From Tenrec ecaudatus (Eukaryota; Chordata; Mammalia; Afrosoricida; Tenrecidae): a stretch of 64,000 bases of DNA. Below are positions 11,641-23,361 of this stretch, in pieces. Below the pieces are notes generated by a model. That model was not told the origin of the DNA and ran no database searches. It was given only the letters and a program-made list of their open reading frames with translations. Numbering within the stretch: the stretch's first letter is position 1; each line of letters begins with the position of its first letter. The stretch lies in NCBI RefSeq assembly GCF_050624435.1, contig NC_134537.1, forward strand, positions 10,102,584-10,166,583, written 5' to 3'. The translations under genes were made by a program, and so were the position numbers.

Positions 11641-11701
<61 letters not shown>

Positions 11702-11702
11702 A
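11641..11702. repeat. (TA)n followed by (GA)n microsatellite
   Basis: 47 bases of alternating TA, then about seven GA units. The tract sits at the left edge of a recognisable LTR, whose own left end cannot be seen. Confidence 0.97.
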
Positions 11703-12054
11703 GGAGAGAGATGGAAGAAACGAATGCAGACACTCATATGTGTGTAAGTGAGAACTTTATATCAAAGAGTAATTGTATATTAAGAAAATATCCCAACCCA
11801 GTCCATATCAAGTCCATAAGTTGGATATTAGCCCATATGTCTGTTACAAGTTTATAAGTTCCTCTTTAGACTCATGCAACACATGCAAGGATGCCAAATG
11901 CAGGAAGGTCACAGGTCAGTGGGTGGAAAGACATGTGGATTCAGTGGCGGTGGAAGCATCTCAGCGCTGGCGTGGGTCTCCACGTGGCTCCTTCGGCTCC
12001 AGGACTCTGACTCCATCAGCGTAGCTCCATGTGTCTTGTCAGCAGGAAGATGAA

Positions 12055-12130
<76 letters not shown>

Positions 12131-12273
12131 TGTGTGTATCTGGTCTCCAGTGAGCTATTTATCTCCATAGAGCTTCCAAATAAGGTCATCATCTGCGACC
12201 TGATTGACAGGGTAAACTTTACCCATTCACTCTTAATAGTATCAAGTTGACACCAGATTATGGAACTACCACA
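11703..12273 (-). mobile_element. LTR of the TGTGRTAGTT/CTAACACA family, antisense, left end lost
   Basis: Matches the solo LTR at 51458-51974 over ctttatatcaaagagtaattgtatatta-type sequence (about 11755-11785), cccagtccatatcaagtcc, agcatctcagcgctgg and the terminal region ending ACTACCACA at 12273, the reverse complement of the TGTGGTAGT start. The left terminus is replaced by the TA/GA tract. A long (GA)n tract has grown inside it at 12057-12128. The family's LTRs elsewhere in the window show 5-bp target duplications. No internal retroviral coding sequence is present. Confidence 0.8.
12057..12137. repeat. (GA)n then (TG)n microsatellite inside the LTR
   Basis: About 36 GA units followed by five TG units, exactly where related LTRs carry only a short gagggagagagg tract (51830-51842). 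Confidence 0.97.
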
Positions 12274-12956
12274 ATAGACTTATTCACATGCATTCAGAGA
12301 TTACAGCAACATCATCCAATATGATGACAATTATTTTACTAGGTCTGTCTGATGCCACCTATGTTTGCGTTCATGGATTCAAATGCAAAGATGCGGGGAG
12401 ATTCTCATCCTGGGTGAAGTCAGGGAGTGACGGATGACAAGATGATGGGTTCCTGGATTGGTTCCCCTAGAATCTTGCTTTGCTCTTCCTGCACAACATG
12501 ATTCAGCTGGGCTTTCTTTTTTGTCCAAAGCAGACAAAACCACATCAGGACCATGAGCTCAAGTCCTGTCGTTTCCCAACTCTCCAAAATGCTGTGTTTC
12601 CTTGGCCCCAGCTGCCTTTTTGCCCAGTTCGCTGTGGCCACAATAAGACTGTGTAACCTCACAATCTCAAAACCCAGTTGTTTAGAGCAATATGCACCTG
12701 TGGGTGTGCATGTTGGCAAGTAAGGCTGAGCTGGTGAGGTAGTTCTGGCCTCAAGACTCACTCACCTATCTGGTAATTGTCTGATGATAGGCCAGTCTTA
12801 GCTGAGATGATACTGGTGACTCAGCTCCGCCGCCTGTGTAGGGCGTCCTACCCGTCAGCAGACTAGTTCGGACATGTCGTCATGGTGATGCAATATGCAA
12901 GTGGAACTACTTAAGTGCTCTTTCAAGAATTTCCTTAGGTCCCATCTACTAATATT
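12274..12956. other. Unassigned sequence
   Basis: No gene, RNA or interspersed repeat recognised. A 113-codon minus-strand frame at 12420-12761 has no recognisable domain. Confidence 0.45.
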
Positions 12957-13115
12957 CCAAAGGAGAACTGGTGGTTCTGTGGGTAAAGTGTTGGACTGGG
13001 AACCACACAAAGTTGGTGGTTCACATCCACTAGCCACTTCTCAGAGAATGTGCTCCCATATTTCCATGCTCTGAACCCCGGTATCAAGGACTGCTAGGAG
13101 TCAGATATACCAGTG
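12957..13115 (+). repeat. AfroSINE, diverged
   Basis: Head-like gagaactggtggttctgtgggtaaag (about 12964), then ttggtggttcacatccactagccactt and a downstream ctgctaggagtcagata corresponding to the 3' gtcggaatcgactc region. Divergence is high, so it is an old copy. 13116-13535 holds nothing I can name. Confidence 0.65.
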
Positions 13116-13535
13116 ACAGCGATATAGAAAGCCAGCCTCGTGACTAGAGCCAGAGAGGGTGAAGGTCGGTAGAGGGGCCCATGGCACAGAGTATGACTAC
13201 AGTGAGTGGAGGAGGTGGGCCATCGATGCAATCTCTCCACCATAGCTGTACTCTTCTTCCGTCCCTTTTTGCCCCTTCAAAGCAGAAAGTGGGTTCCTAT
13301 GATTCGGAATTTGACTTTGTTTAGGACTTAAGGGCCTCCGACAATTTTTTCCTTCTTATGAAAAGTTGCCTTTTCTGGTGCCTACCTCTATGGGGTTTGG
13401 GAACGCAGGTGCCATGACCACCACAAACAGGATACGGAACAGTTCCATCACCCTGGCATGCGGAAAACTCCAGGCTGGCCACCTGGGCTCAACAAAGCTG
13501 GTGGTTTTGCATGAACGAGACTCTAAGAGGACCTG

Positions 13536-13691
13536 ATGCAAAGGGCTTAAGTGGAGAGCAATGCTTTGAAAATGATTAGGGCAAAGAATGTACGATGTGC
13601 TTTATACAATTGATGTATGTACATGTATGGATTGCGATAAGAGTTGTATGAGCCCCTAATAAAATGCATAAATAAATAAATAAATAAATAA
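13536..13691 (+). mobile_element. L1-like LINE 3' end, short 5'-truncated copy
   Basis: Sense orientation: gggcttaagtggagagcaatgctttg, acaattgatgtatgt, gttgtatgagcccctaataaaatg, then a tail evolved into an (AAAT)n tract (13666-13691). AATAAA precedes the tail. Same family as 2231-2612. Confidence 0.85.
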
Positions 13692-16600
13692 TGAATAGAC
13701 TTCACCCCCACCCCCCCCCCCCAAAAAAAAGAGAGACTCTCCTGTAGCAACACCTCTGGAGGATGCTGCAGCCACACCTTTGAGGCTTAGGCAAATAGAT
13801 TGACCGAGCCTTCACAAGGATGACCTTGTGAAGACTTCAATATTAAGAAATGTAAAAGTCTTCAGTCCAGCGGGATCTCAGTCTTGAAGAGCTCTCCACC
13901 TTACCCGTTTACAAAACTAAATGAAACCACATCTAAAGCCCAGAGGAGCTCGTGCAGCTGCAGAGGGAGGGACACAGAGAGCTAGAAGGAGAACATTAGC
14001 CACTTGCTCAGCTGAGTGATTTTCCTGTTGTTAAAAGCTTCTCTGGCCATTGGCCACTTGCTCTTCTATGACGTTTATCTCTGCCCTTTGACTTCGTTTT
14101 CCTACCATTTGGCTTAATGACCGGACTCCTAGTGTTCAATTGGTTTTTTAGATTCCTATAGTAAAAGCTGAGGAAGTAACCCCATTTAGTGTTGACTGAT
14201 TGGAGGCAACTCCCCTAGATAGGCACAGAGAGCAAGGTTTTCGTTCCTGGAAAATTGAATACATAACTTGATCTTTGCCACTCTATTGAGCTAGCTGCCT
14301 TTCCTTAGCTCCTGGCTCCTCCCAGCTGCCAGGTAATTTTATATGGCTTTGTCTGATCAGCCGTAGGCAGGTGATGAATGAAGGCTTGGGGAGGCAGTTG
14401 TTCTTTCTTTGAGACCAGGGGCATTTTGGGAAGAGGTGTACCTATCATACTTCTTAGTCCAAGGTCTATAGTGCTCCTTCTGGTCTGCTCTCTCCAGCTT
14501 CCCTAGGGGTGACTCTTTTTCAGAGTTCTTCACATTTGTGGGGCTTTGCAGTGGCCTGGTTATTGTGTCTCTCTGCTCAGAGGGTAGAATTTCCATCGCA
14601 TGACCTCAGTTGATCTGAGCATAAGAAATCACCTTTATAAATCATGTTCAGAGTCTCAAACTGAACTGGAAGATGGAACAGGGCAGCAGGTGGATTATCC
14701 AGCCTTCTGATGTCGCCAATCTGGTCCTGCCCTGGGTAACCTGGCTAGGTCTTGAACTTCACATGTGAGATGAAAGGATCTGGCAGAATCTGCTGGGCTG
14801 TGGCATCAGACCCACGTCGCCCTGCTGGATGCTCTTCAAGAATTTGATCTGTCTGTTGAGAGAAGGACTGACCTTCAAATTATATCCCTTTTGCATGGAC
14901 TGAGGGAGAAAATGCTTTATTTCTCCCGGAATCAAAATAAGGGGGGTCAGGTGAATGGAATCTAAACTAATGGACATTTAGTAGCTTTCAGACCCAGTTG
15001 GATAAACCCCATGAAGATAGTTGAAGCCAGCTGTCTAACGCTGTAGGACCCAATTGGAAATGTATCCAGTGTGTCTACTTGGTAGCTTAGCACCCCTCTG
15101 TGAGGGGAGAGGAACTGTTTGGGGGGGTATCTACCACCATTTAGGGGAGTCACTTTGAGGTACCCCATCTCTGGTTCCATGGCTCACTTTTCCTCTGCAG
15201 CTGCCCCTGGCTTGTCAGAACTCAAATTAGTGGCAGGCCCCAACCCAAGCAAGTAGCAACTAGATTGGCAATTAGTGACCAGCGCACCCTGGAACCTCTG
15301 GTTATATCTCTGCCTCAGCTGTCACCTTCCTCTCGTCTTCTGCAGGCTGGCAGTCCTGCTGGAAAGCGCAGTCCACTTTTCCCTGAAAGGACAGCTATGT
15401 ACAAGGGCAGATATACGCCGATTCTGAGAAAACTCTCCTACTCCACCTCACACCCTCTTCCACGTGTCTCATCCTGGCCCCAGGCTAAGGTCCTCTCAGT
15501 CCGGCAACGCCAGGCACTCTGGGATGCCAGGGAAATGTGGCACCCAGGCAACGGCATCCCCTGCTACACTGCGGTGGCAGCATGAGTGAAGGGCGTGGGT
15601 GGAAATTCGAAAGGAACTTGAGTGACAACGTGACGTGATGTCCATCTCCTTAATGATGGGACAAGTTGGTGTTCCATTTAAAAGCAAAGGCAAAACTGCC
15701 AGGCCCAGATCTGTATTGAAAAGCCATTTCTCATGGTTTTAATCCAGCCACCCAACTCAATATCTAAAACAAAGAGAATGAAGTATGGAACAGAGCGTAG
15801 GGAACTTGTTAATTTCCCCACTGAAGCATGGTGTAATGAAAGCTTTATTCTAAGAATGGTATATCTTCAGGGCAATCTCTGGAGGACGCTGACAAATCCA
15901 AATGTCCATATACTGTTCTCCACCCCCATCCCTACATTATGTTTTTTTCTATACACATTTACAGAATACCATAAGTATATCTTATAGTATGTCTGTATCT
16001 ATAGCACCCAGGAAGCTCATGTCTCTTTAAGGCTTGAACAAGAGAGGGCGTTTAGGTGATGTGGGCGAATACACCCCCATGCATACCAACCTATGTGTTA
16101 GAATTTATGTACAGCCTTCCTGTGCATATCCATGCAGACCGCTAACTATTGTCCAGACTGGTGAGTTACAGCCCATTTCCAATTGGAACCCAATGAAATA
16201 ATCATGATAATTTTGCCTTCATGTATCACCTTTCATCAGGGAGGATGAAAGGACTTCACAAACTCTGGGTTCCTCTTTGATCCAGGCTGCTATCTGGTGC
16301 GCCAATCATCATTGTGTATTCTGCCCGAATCCCGCAGATGGGCCTCCCATTGATGGTAATTGAACTTCCATATGCAGAGCAGCCAGGAGGCCAGGCTGGC
16401 CAGAGAGCCTCTTGCCAGCTGCCAGGGAAGAGAGGGCTGCTTTCAGAAGGGGTGGAGGGTGCTGTTTGACAGTTGCCAGAGGACAGGGACTATACCTGTA
16501 GGGAAAGAGGGGGAGAAATTCACAATTCTTATGTGGTCACTTCAGTTTTGAGAGAGGGGTGCTCCATGGGAGGTGGAGGAACATTGATCAAACAATTCTC

Positions 16601-17100
16601 TAGAATGTAGGTGTAACCCAAGGCTCCACTCTTAGTCGGCTTCTTATCAGAGATCAGGACTTGAACTAGGAGCTCTCTGGGGAAGACTCGAAACATAATA
16701 GTATATCCCAGGCTCCATTCTCCCTTGTGTCTAGCTAGGCATCTCCAGCCGTCTCTTGGTTATTTGCATCCTCATGCTTCACTGGACCAGCCAAGTAAGC
16801 TTGTACCCTCTATGTAGGATTCGTTCTCCTTCTTCACTCTCGGACGATTCCTTCTCTCCAGACTCCCCCCAGGTGTAGTCACAGGCAGGGCTTCCAGCCT
16901 TGAGGAAGTTAGGCAAGCTCATGATCTCCTTTTAGAGGAGAAAGTGGAGAGGGGGAATGGGGAGAAGGCAATAAAGAGTGACAAATGGAGAAGCGAAGTG
17001 TCAGGGAGTCCCTTGTTGGGAAGGGATAGGTGAGGGGGATGATCTTCTTGGGCAGAAGGATCAAAATCAGTTTCTCCAGGGAGGTGTTCAAGAACGCCAG
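13692..17100. other. Unassigned 3.4-kb stretch
   Basis: No convincing coding exon, RNA gene or well-preserved repeat. Short C/A-rich homopolymers occur at 13700-13730. Open frames here are under 110 codons and show no domain. It may contain old repeats too diverged to recognise by eye. Confidence 0.4.
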
Positions 17101-17265
17101 TGGGGTGTGTGGTTCAGCGCGGCCCTGCTAGCTCAAGGTTAGCGCTTCAGACCCACCAGCTGCTCCACAGGAGAAAGATGAGGCCGTTGGCAGTTCTCCT
17201 CTGCCCTCTGGGGTTTCTTGGAGTCAAAATCCATCAGCGTGTCAATGCCACTGGCAGAGAGATGA
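17101..17265 (+). repeat. AfroSINE, diverged, sense
   Basis: Contains gcgcggccctgctagctcaagg, cagacccaccagctgctcc, aggagaaagatgaggc and gagtcaaaatccatcagcgtgtcaatg, which follow the AfroSINE order head to tail. The open frame overlapping it from 17100 is repeat translation. Confidence 0.72.
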
Positions 17266-18718
17266 TCGGGGGTGGGCAGAGAAATTATATGCACCAAGGT
17301 CCTGAGGCAGAGTTTAGGGTGGGACTGTGCTCTATCAGGTTGTCAGTAGCTGATTTCGGAAAGCACCATGCTGGAGGGGGGCCTCCAGGTGTGCTTGAAC
17401 CACCAGCCTATTGGGTTAGCAGCCACACATGTCAACCCTGTGTACTAGCCAGAGACTCGTCTTGGCCACTGGAACACAGTGGGAGGGTGAGTGGAGGAGG
17501 TGGGGCGGGAGATGCAGGGAAGCAGGTGCCAGGCAAGGCTTTGCAGATGGGGCGTGGCATTTGGTTTTTCCTTCCAAGTCCCATCCAAAGCCAGGTGACA
17601 GCTTTGAGCAGAAGCTTACAGGATCTGACTTAGGTTACTGGCTTCAAGCAGCTGCGACTTCGTGTTGACTCACCCTCGTTCTATGCCCTCTTTCTACACA
17701 GACAGCGGCTTACGCAGAGGGAGAAAAGGGTTTGACTCAGGCTCCCAGCATCTTCTCTCCAGAGTCCTAGACAGAGTCCTCTGTGTTCCAAAGGACCAGC
17801 AGCCAAACAGAAAACAAAGCATCCCTTTTGTGATCACTGGGAAAGTCCCTAAGATGCCCCTAAGGCTGTGAATATGGCTTAGGCTAGCAGACAAGAGCCT
17901 GGCTTCCTCCTTTGCTGTGAATTCAATCTTGGGACCCACATGCACAGACATGCCTGCTGGAGGAAGGGAGTGAGCATGGGGTGGTCTGTTGGAGACTGTC
18001 GGTGTCCTGTTTAGATCTCTTCCACAAACGGGTTGGTGCACCCATCCCCCAGCTGCTGTGAGAGTTGGCTGCTAATGGTTCACAGCTGTTCCCTCCTCCA
18101 GAGAATTGCCCCCAGCCAGTTAGCTACACACCTCTCTACTACCACCCGCGGCCAACTGCCATGAGGTACAGAAAGCTAGTCCCTAGTTGCAAATGGGAGA
18201 AACAAGACATGGGGTACAGTTGAAGCTTCTGAGTGCCCTGCTGGATCAAGTGGACGGTGACTCCAGCCGGGACCCCATTCTCGCTTTGTCACTTACCTCG
18301 CTCCTTTCCCTCAACCAACCACGAGTATTTCATCGCCTTTTCAGGCTCTGAATCTAAGGGTAACCTAAGACAGAAGGAGCGAGAGTTGGGCTTTTGAAGG
18401 AGCCCTGATTCAGGTTATCTGTGAAATTTTTCAGTTCTCTCTCTCTCTCTTGTTTAAATCCACATAGTTATTTAACAAATATGCTGAGATACATACACAA
18501 GACCTCAGATCAATAGCGCACGCCCTCAAAGAACTTACTAATCAATGGGGAAGACAGGCATTAAATGGGCGTGCCTTTACTTGGGTGCATGTACCTACTG
18601 GTTTTTCTCATTATAATGAGGTTGCTTCTCATCGAAGGCCACATTTCTGAAGCAATGGAAGAGGAGCGATGAGTCTGACAAGAAGTGTAACAACCAGGAA
18701 TGAGATGTGGTTAGGCTG
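17266..18718. other. Unassigned sequence
   Basis: No feature recognised beyond a short (CT)n at about 18437-18450. Confidence 0.45.
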
Positions 18719-18907
18719 AACCAATTGCTATTGAGTTGACTTTGACACATGGTAACCCATGTGTGTTTGAATCAGCTTGCTCGGGCAGTTTTTCGTAGTC
18801 GATTTTTGGCAGTAGATTGTCCAAGTGGCCCTGAGCGGGCTTGAACCGTCAACCTCTCCATTCGCAGTGAAGCATTTGAAACTCTTCTTATCATCCAGGG
18901 TTCCAAG
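18719..18907 (-). repeat. AfroSINE, antisense, diverged
   Basis: Starts attgctattgagttgactttgacacatgg (tail complement), passes gggcttgaaccgtcaacctc, and ends near atcatccagggttcc (head complement). It lies next to the 3' end of the antisense RTE. Confidence 0.7.
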
Positions 18908-19120
18908 TTGTCGTTGTGGCTTGGGGGTGATTGTATAGATTCCGACTCACAGCAGCCCTGTGTGCAACAAAAGGGAGCGTTGCCATGTCCGGAGGCATCT
19001 TCACAAGGATTGCTAGGTCTGAGCCCAACCTCGCAGCCACTGCTATCCATCCAGCTCATTAGGAGTTTCCTCTTCTTTCTCCTGACACTACTTTTCCAAG
19101 CATGGTGCCATTCTCTAGTA

Positions 19121-19611
19121 GGGTAGCGGTTCTCAACCTGTGGGTCTCAACCCCTTTGGGGGTCTAACGACCCTTTCCCAGGGGTCGCCTAAGACCATTG
19201 GAAAACACATATTTCTGAAGGTCTCAGGAACCGAGACTCCGCTCCTCTATCTGTCTCCAGACGAGTCTGCCCACATGCAGATACGCCCTCAGATGAGTAC
19301 CCATCATGATGACTGTTCTCCATGCTACACCATGTTTCAAGAAAAAATTTCTTTGATTTGTCATTAGAAGTAAATATTTCATAATATGTAATTACCTATT
19401 GTCTTTGTGACGGATCACTATGCTTTCATGATGTTCAATTTGTAGCAATGAAAATACAGACTGCCTGTCAGATATTTATGTGACGATTCATCACAGTAGC
19501 AAAATGACAGTAATGAAGTAGCAACAAAAATAATTTTATGGTTTGGGGGGTCACCACAGCATGAGGCGCTGTATAAAAGGGTCGTGGCATGAGGAAGGTG
19601 GAGAACCACTG
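19121..19611. mobile_element. SPIN (hAT superfamily) non-autonomous DNA transposon
   Basis: The left end reads TAGCGGTTCTCAACCTGTGG from 19124, then cccctttgggggtctaacgaccc and a gtcgcctaagaccattgg / tatttctgaaggtctcagg hairpin-like pair. The right end reads gtggagaaccactg (19598-19611), the inverted repeat of the left. These are the diagnostic SPIN termini. Flanks are CTCTAGTA (19113-19120) and CTCTAGGG (19612-19619), six of eight matching and both centred on TCTAG, the known SPIN target motif; three extra G separate the left flank from the terminus. No transposase is encoded. SPIN is known for horizontal transfer among tetrapods, including tenrec. Confidence 0.93.
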
Positions 19612-20381
19612 CTCTAGGGACTGGACATGACATGAGAGGAAGTCTCACCCCTCATGCTTCTATGGACCATTCTGGCTGTAATGCTTCCCAAACAGACTTC
19701 TTCATAGTTTGGAAATCCCTAGTGAATGCACTAGTCTTTGTCAACATCATCACTGGAATGCATCTGTTCTTCAGTCTCCCTCATTCATGCCTCTGAGGTG
19801 ACTGAATACCATGGCTTGGGTCAGGGACCCCCTTGGACTTCAAAGTCACTTCTTTGGGTTTTAACATTTTTAGCAAACCTTTTGCCACAGGTTTTCCCAG
19901 CGGATGCTTCCATAGGCATTGCTGGTGAATCCAAGTGAAATGAAACCTTTGATATGACATAGATATTTTGCTTAGTAGTGCAGTTCCCTGTGGTTCCCTG
20001 TAGATGTCCAATATTGCTGGGACTGTTTTTGAATAGTCTTCCGCAAAATTTTAGTTGCCTACAATCTTCATGATAATATTTGATAGCTTCCTCATTCTTT
20101 TAGATTACCTTTTTTAAAAAAAGATTGGATATGAATATGGCGTTCTTCTGTCTTCCAAATGTCTTGGCATAGACTAATGGGTACCTTCTAGAGTTGCATT
20201 TGTTGGTTGAAGGATCTCACTTGGGATTCCATCCATTCCCGAGGCCTTGTTTTTTGACAATACTGTCGATGCAGCTTTGGACTTCTTCCTTGAGCACCAT
20301 CAAGTTTTGATCACATGCTGCCTTCCTGAAATGGGTGGATTCCATCCATTTCTTTCTGGGACGATGACTCTGTCTGGACCA

Positions 20382-20535
20382 CTGGTAGCATCGTGGGCTG
20401 CACATGGGGCTGCTGGTTGCAAAGTCAGTAGTTTGAATCCACCACCACTTTGGGGGAGGACGATGAAGCTGTCTGCTCCTGTAAAATGCATAGTCTCAGA
20501 AACCCTAGGAAATGGTCCTATACCCTCTCGGTATA
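20382..20535 (+). repeat. AfroSINE inserted in RTE
   Basis: Head: tggtagcatcgtgggctgc. Then ctgctggttgcaaagtcag, gaatccaccaccactttggg, gatgaagctgtctgctcctg and gtctcagaaaccctaggaa. The canonical tail is eroded at about 20535-20590, after which RTE sequence resumes. Confidence 0.8.
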
Positions 20536-20740
20536 GAAAACTGCAGAGCAAGCTCTATGAATTGCTACTGTCTCGAGGGCCGTGGGGTGGGTTTCTGTGT
20601 ATTCCTTCCATCCTCTGTTGGTGATTTCAGCATCATTCAATAGTTTGCCTTTATGATTTGCAATTGAGGCTTGAATTTTTTATGCAGTCCATTCAGCTTC
20701 AGTAATGCTGAGCATGCTCTTCCCTTTTGGCTGTCTAACT

Positions 20741-22081
20741 GCACTTCTTGCAGTTTGTTTGGGGCGGGAAATGGGGAAAGGCATCGTTAGTCTGGTGGCC
20801 ATCTCCCCCGGGCTGGCTATCACCAGTGAGCAAAAAGGGAGGCGCAATCAAAGGGGGAGAGGACCTTGCAGGAAGTCCTGTGAAGGCTCTCACGCTTCCT
20901 TGTTCTAATTATTTACAATTGCTAGAAACTTTCTCTTTTCCATTTTCTCTGCAGGGTGCACAGCCACCCAGCTCTGTTTCCTCAACCAGGCAGCCCTATG
21001 CCAGCTGTTTCTCTCTGTCAGCTCTTCCAAAGAAGCTAAGCTTCCCTGTCCCCTTGCAGGCTTCCAACAGGTTTCATAGCTCTCTGAGTGGTCCCTTGGG
21101 CATCCCTTCATAGAGCTTCAGGTGAGGTTACCACTCCCACCCCTGTCCCCAAGTTGTGGTGCAGGTTCATGGTATGCCAATAGTTCTTTCAAAAAAGAGA
21201 AAATATATTCCAAATTCTCTCCTTTTCACTCTCTGCTTCCCTCTCTCCAACACCCTTATTTTTGTATTCTCAGAATCGGTAAGGGGGTACTCAGTTATGA
21301 AAGTAGTTCTTGGCAATTTCTTTTGTAATTTTTGGAGGAAGCATCTGGCGTTAGAATTTCAACTTATGTGTCTTGTTGTCTCTGTGGAAACCTCAATCTC
21401 AACATATTTTTTTAAACCTTCTCAAGGTCTTGGGTAAAGTGCTATGAGCTGAATAATATATTGTGTACACACACCTGTAACACTTAGGAAGCATCTCATG
21501 TCGCTGGCCACATTTGTTTGTCTCAACAGTCCTGTGCTCAGCATTCTGGTGTCCTCCCTGTACTAGTAGACCTATTGCGATTCAAGAGGCCGTGTGACTT
21601 GGCCTTATCATTGCAATCATAAATGGGACAGTTGGTGGGGACCTCCTCCTGAGTCTTCTCACTCCTGACTGCCTGAACTGCCACTGTTTCTCTGCCCAGA
21701 AAACAAACCAGGGATGTTGGTGACTGTAACACAGGCAGCTTCTGGTTGGTGAATTTCCCAAAGGGCCAAGAAATGACAGTGGAACAAGAAGCAGAGACTT
21801 GTACTGACTGGTAGACCAGAAGGAAAAAATGTATGTTATGCTTCCTGTAGCTGTCACTTTAACTTCTTGGGTCATTTGGGGTGACTGTTTAGGTATTTGT
21901 GCAAGTTCACAGTGGTGCGGAATGGTCATCTCACTGCCGAACTTTAGTCAGCGCCGAATCCCATCTGCTCCCTCTTTGCCTTACATGTTCCATTTGTTTT
22001 GGGTATCTTGGAGGCCTGCTTATCTTACCTCTCTGTGCTTCTTCCAGCCTCTGTTCATTCTCTCACCTAATTGCCTTCCAT
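20741..22081. other. Unassigned sequence
   Basis: No gene or repeat recognised. Open frames of 108-125 codons at 20748-21113 and 21829-22155 have no identifiable domain. Confidence 0.4.
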
Positions 22082-23022
22082 TAAGGACTGAATTGTGTCC
22101 CCTGCAAAGTATGTGTTGGAATCTTAACCCCATACCCATTGATGAAATGTCATGATCTTCTACTATACAATATAATGTAATCAATCACTCAGTTGAGGTC
22201 ATATCATCAGAGGGTGAATTCGAAACCTGATCACTTCTGAGTTACACAAGTTTCAAAGAGCTTATGGAAAATGAACTAATGGACCACATTACATCAGTTT
22301 CTACGACCCTGAGATCAGAAGAACTAGGTGGTGTCCTGATGGATTGCATGATTAGAAAGTCCTGCATTGAGTGGGAGAAAGTGCGAAATAAAAGTTAACA
22401 TCATGAAAGAGACTAAGCTCGCTTAGTTGGATAAAGCTTGGCGGAACTCTTGACTGTGGCCATTAGCCACTCTTCAGGCCAATTTTCAGCCGAACAACAA
22501 CACTCTTGTTTGAGGTGCACATACCTTAGAATAATCAATCACTTAGGATCCACGTGGTAGCACAGACCTAAGGGCAAAGCTTTTAAAGGTTAGGAAAGAA
22601 GGAGAAAGGGAGACAAGAAACAGGAGGAGGTGGGATGATTGATATTACACAGAGAGAATTTCAATAAATGAGATTAAAAGAAAGTGTCTGAATTGTATAA
22701 ACGTTTGTTCACCAATTCACAATAAAAAGTTTGTGGGAAAATGGAGTTAAATGATAATGGCATGCTCCCACAAACTTTTTGAAACGCTTTTGTATAAAAA
22801 ACACCACAGACCGAGACATTCACACACATGCTGGCAAAGAGAGATACCACGTAAGGATCCCCAACAACCAAAGGACCCTGGGACTACTGACAAGGAAGGA
22901 ACCCGTGCCACCAACCCCCTGCTTAAACTTTGGGTTTCCAGAATTGTGAGAAAATAAACCTGTGTTCTTTAAAGCCACTATTTGTGATATTTGTGTTAGA
23001 CCATCACTAGATAACCAAGACA
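22082..23022 (+). mobile_element. MaLR-type LTR (MST/MLT1-like), split by a later insertion
   Basis: The left part (22082-about 22400) has the MaLR hallmarks actgaattgtgtcccctgcaaa and tgttggaatcttaacccc. The right part (about 22820-23022) has ttccagaattgtgagaaaataaacctgtgttctt (with AATAAA), aaagccactatttgtg and the end agataaccaagaca. MaLR LTRs belong to non-autonomous ERVL-related retrotransposons. The central portion is displaced by a copy of an unclassified retroposon (about 22440-22745). Confidence 0.78.
22440..22745 (+). mobile_element. Unclassified retroposon copy (same family as 48590-49085)
   Basis: Shares with 48.9-49.1 kb a block order of aggttaggaaagaagg, aggaggaggtgggatgattgat, gattaaaagaaag, gtctgaattgtataaacg and ccaattcacaataaaa. 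Those bases form its 3' end with an AATAAA signal. It sits inside the MaLR LTR and is therefore younger. Left boundary uncertain. Confidence 0.5.
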
Positions 23023-23137
23023 TCTTCCTTTACAAAGGTGAGAAAATTAAGGCAACCTCCAGTCCTTTAAAACCCTGTGGGTGGCAAGCCATTACCCTTT
23101 CTATAGCCTTGTGAATTACTATAGTCTTACCCTAGTC

Positions 23138-23361
23138 CAGGTGTCCTCAAACTACAGCCCCCGGGCCACATGCGCCCTGCCGAGGACATTTATCCGGCTT
23201 GCTGGGTGTTTTTGCCCGTTTTTTTTTTTTTTACTTCAAAAGAAGATATGTGCAGTGTGCATAGGAGTTTGTTCATAGTTTCTTTTAACTATAGTCCAGC
23301 CCTCCAACGGGTCTGAGGGACAGTGAACTGGCCCCCTGTTTAGAAAGTTTGAGCACCCCTG
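23138..23361. mobile_element. hAT MITE, OC1-like (OposCharlie), with 8-bp target duplication
   Basis: Terminal inverted repeats: left CAGGTGTCCTCAAACT, right (as complement) CAGGGGTGCTCAAACT. Perfect 8-bp duplications CCCTAGTC flank it at 23130-23137 and 23362-23369, the size typical of hAT insertion. The 224-bp interior has the familiar gccccc gggccacatgcgccc and gaggacatttatccggc blocks and a pyrimidine run. It encodes nothing. hAT assignment is secure; OC1 assignment rests on recognition of the interior. Confidence 0.9.

Larger units (their letters stand above)
18908..20740 (-). mobile_element. RTE (BovB-like) LINE, antisense, carrying SPIN and a SINE
   Basis: 18908-19120 is the complement of the RTE 3' end (gattccgactcacagcag, ctgtgtgcaacaaaag, gttgtcctg-type block). 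RTE resumes after the SPIN element at 19620 (gggactggacatgacatg), continuing with aataccatggcttgggtcag near 19805 and collinear ORF2 complement to cttctttaaccaccatcaag-type sequence near 20280-20330 and 20590-20740. It is heavily mutated. Two insertions break it: SPIN at about 19121-19611 and a sense AfroSINE at 20382-20535. The RTE is therefore older than both. Confidence 0.84.

Noticed and set aside
17100-17633. 177-codon plus-strand frame
   Set aside because: Its first third is translated AfroSINE, and the rest has no recognisable domain.
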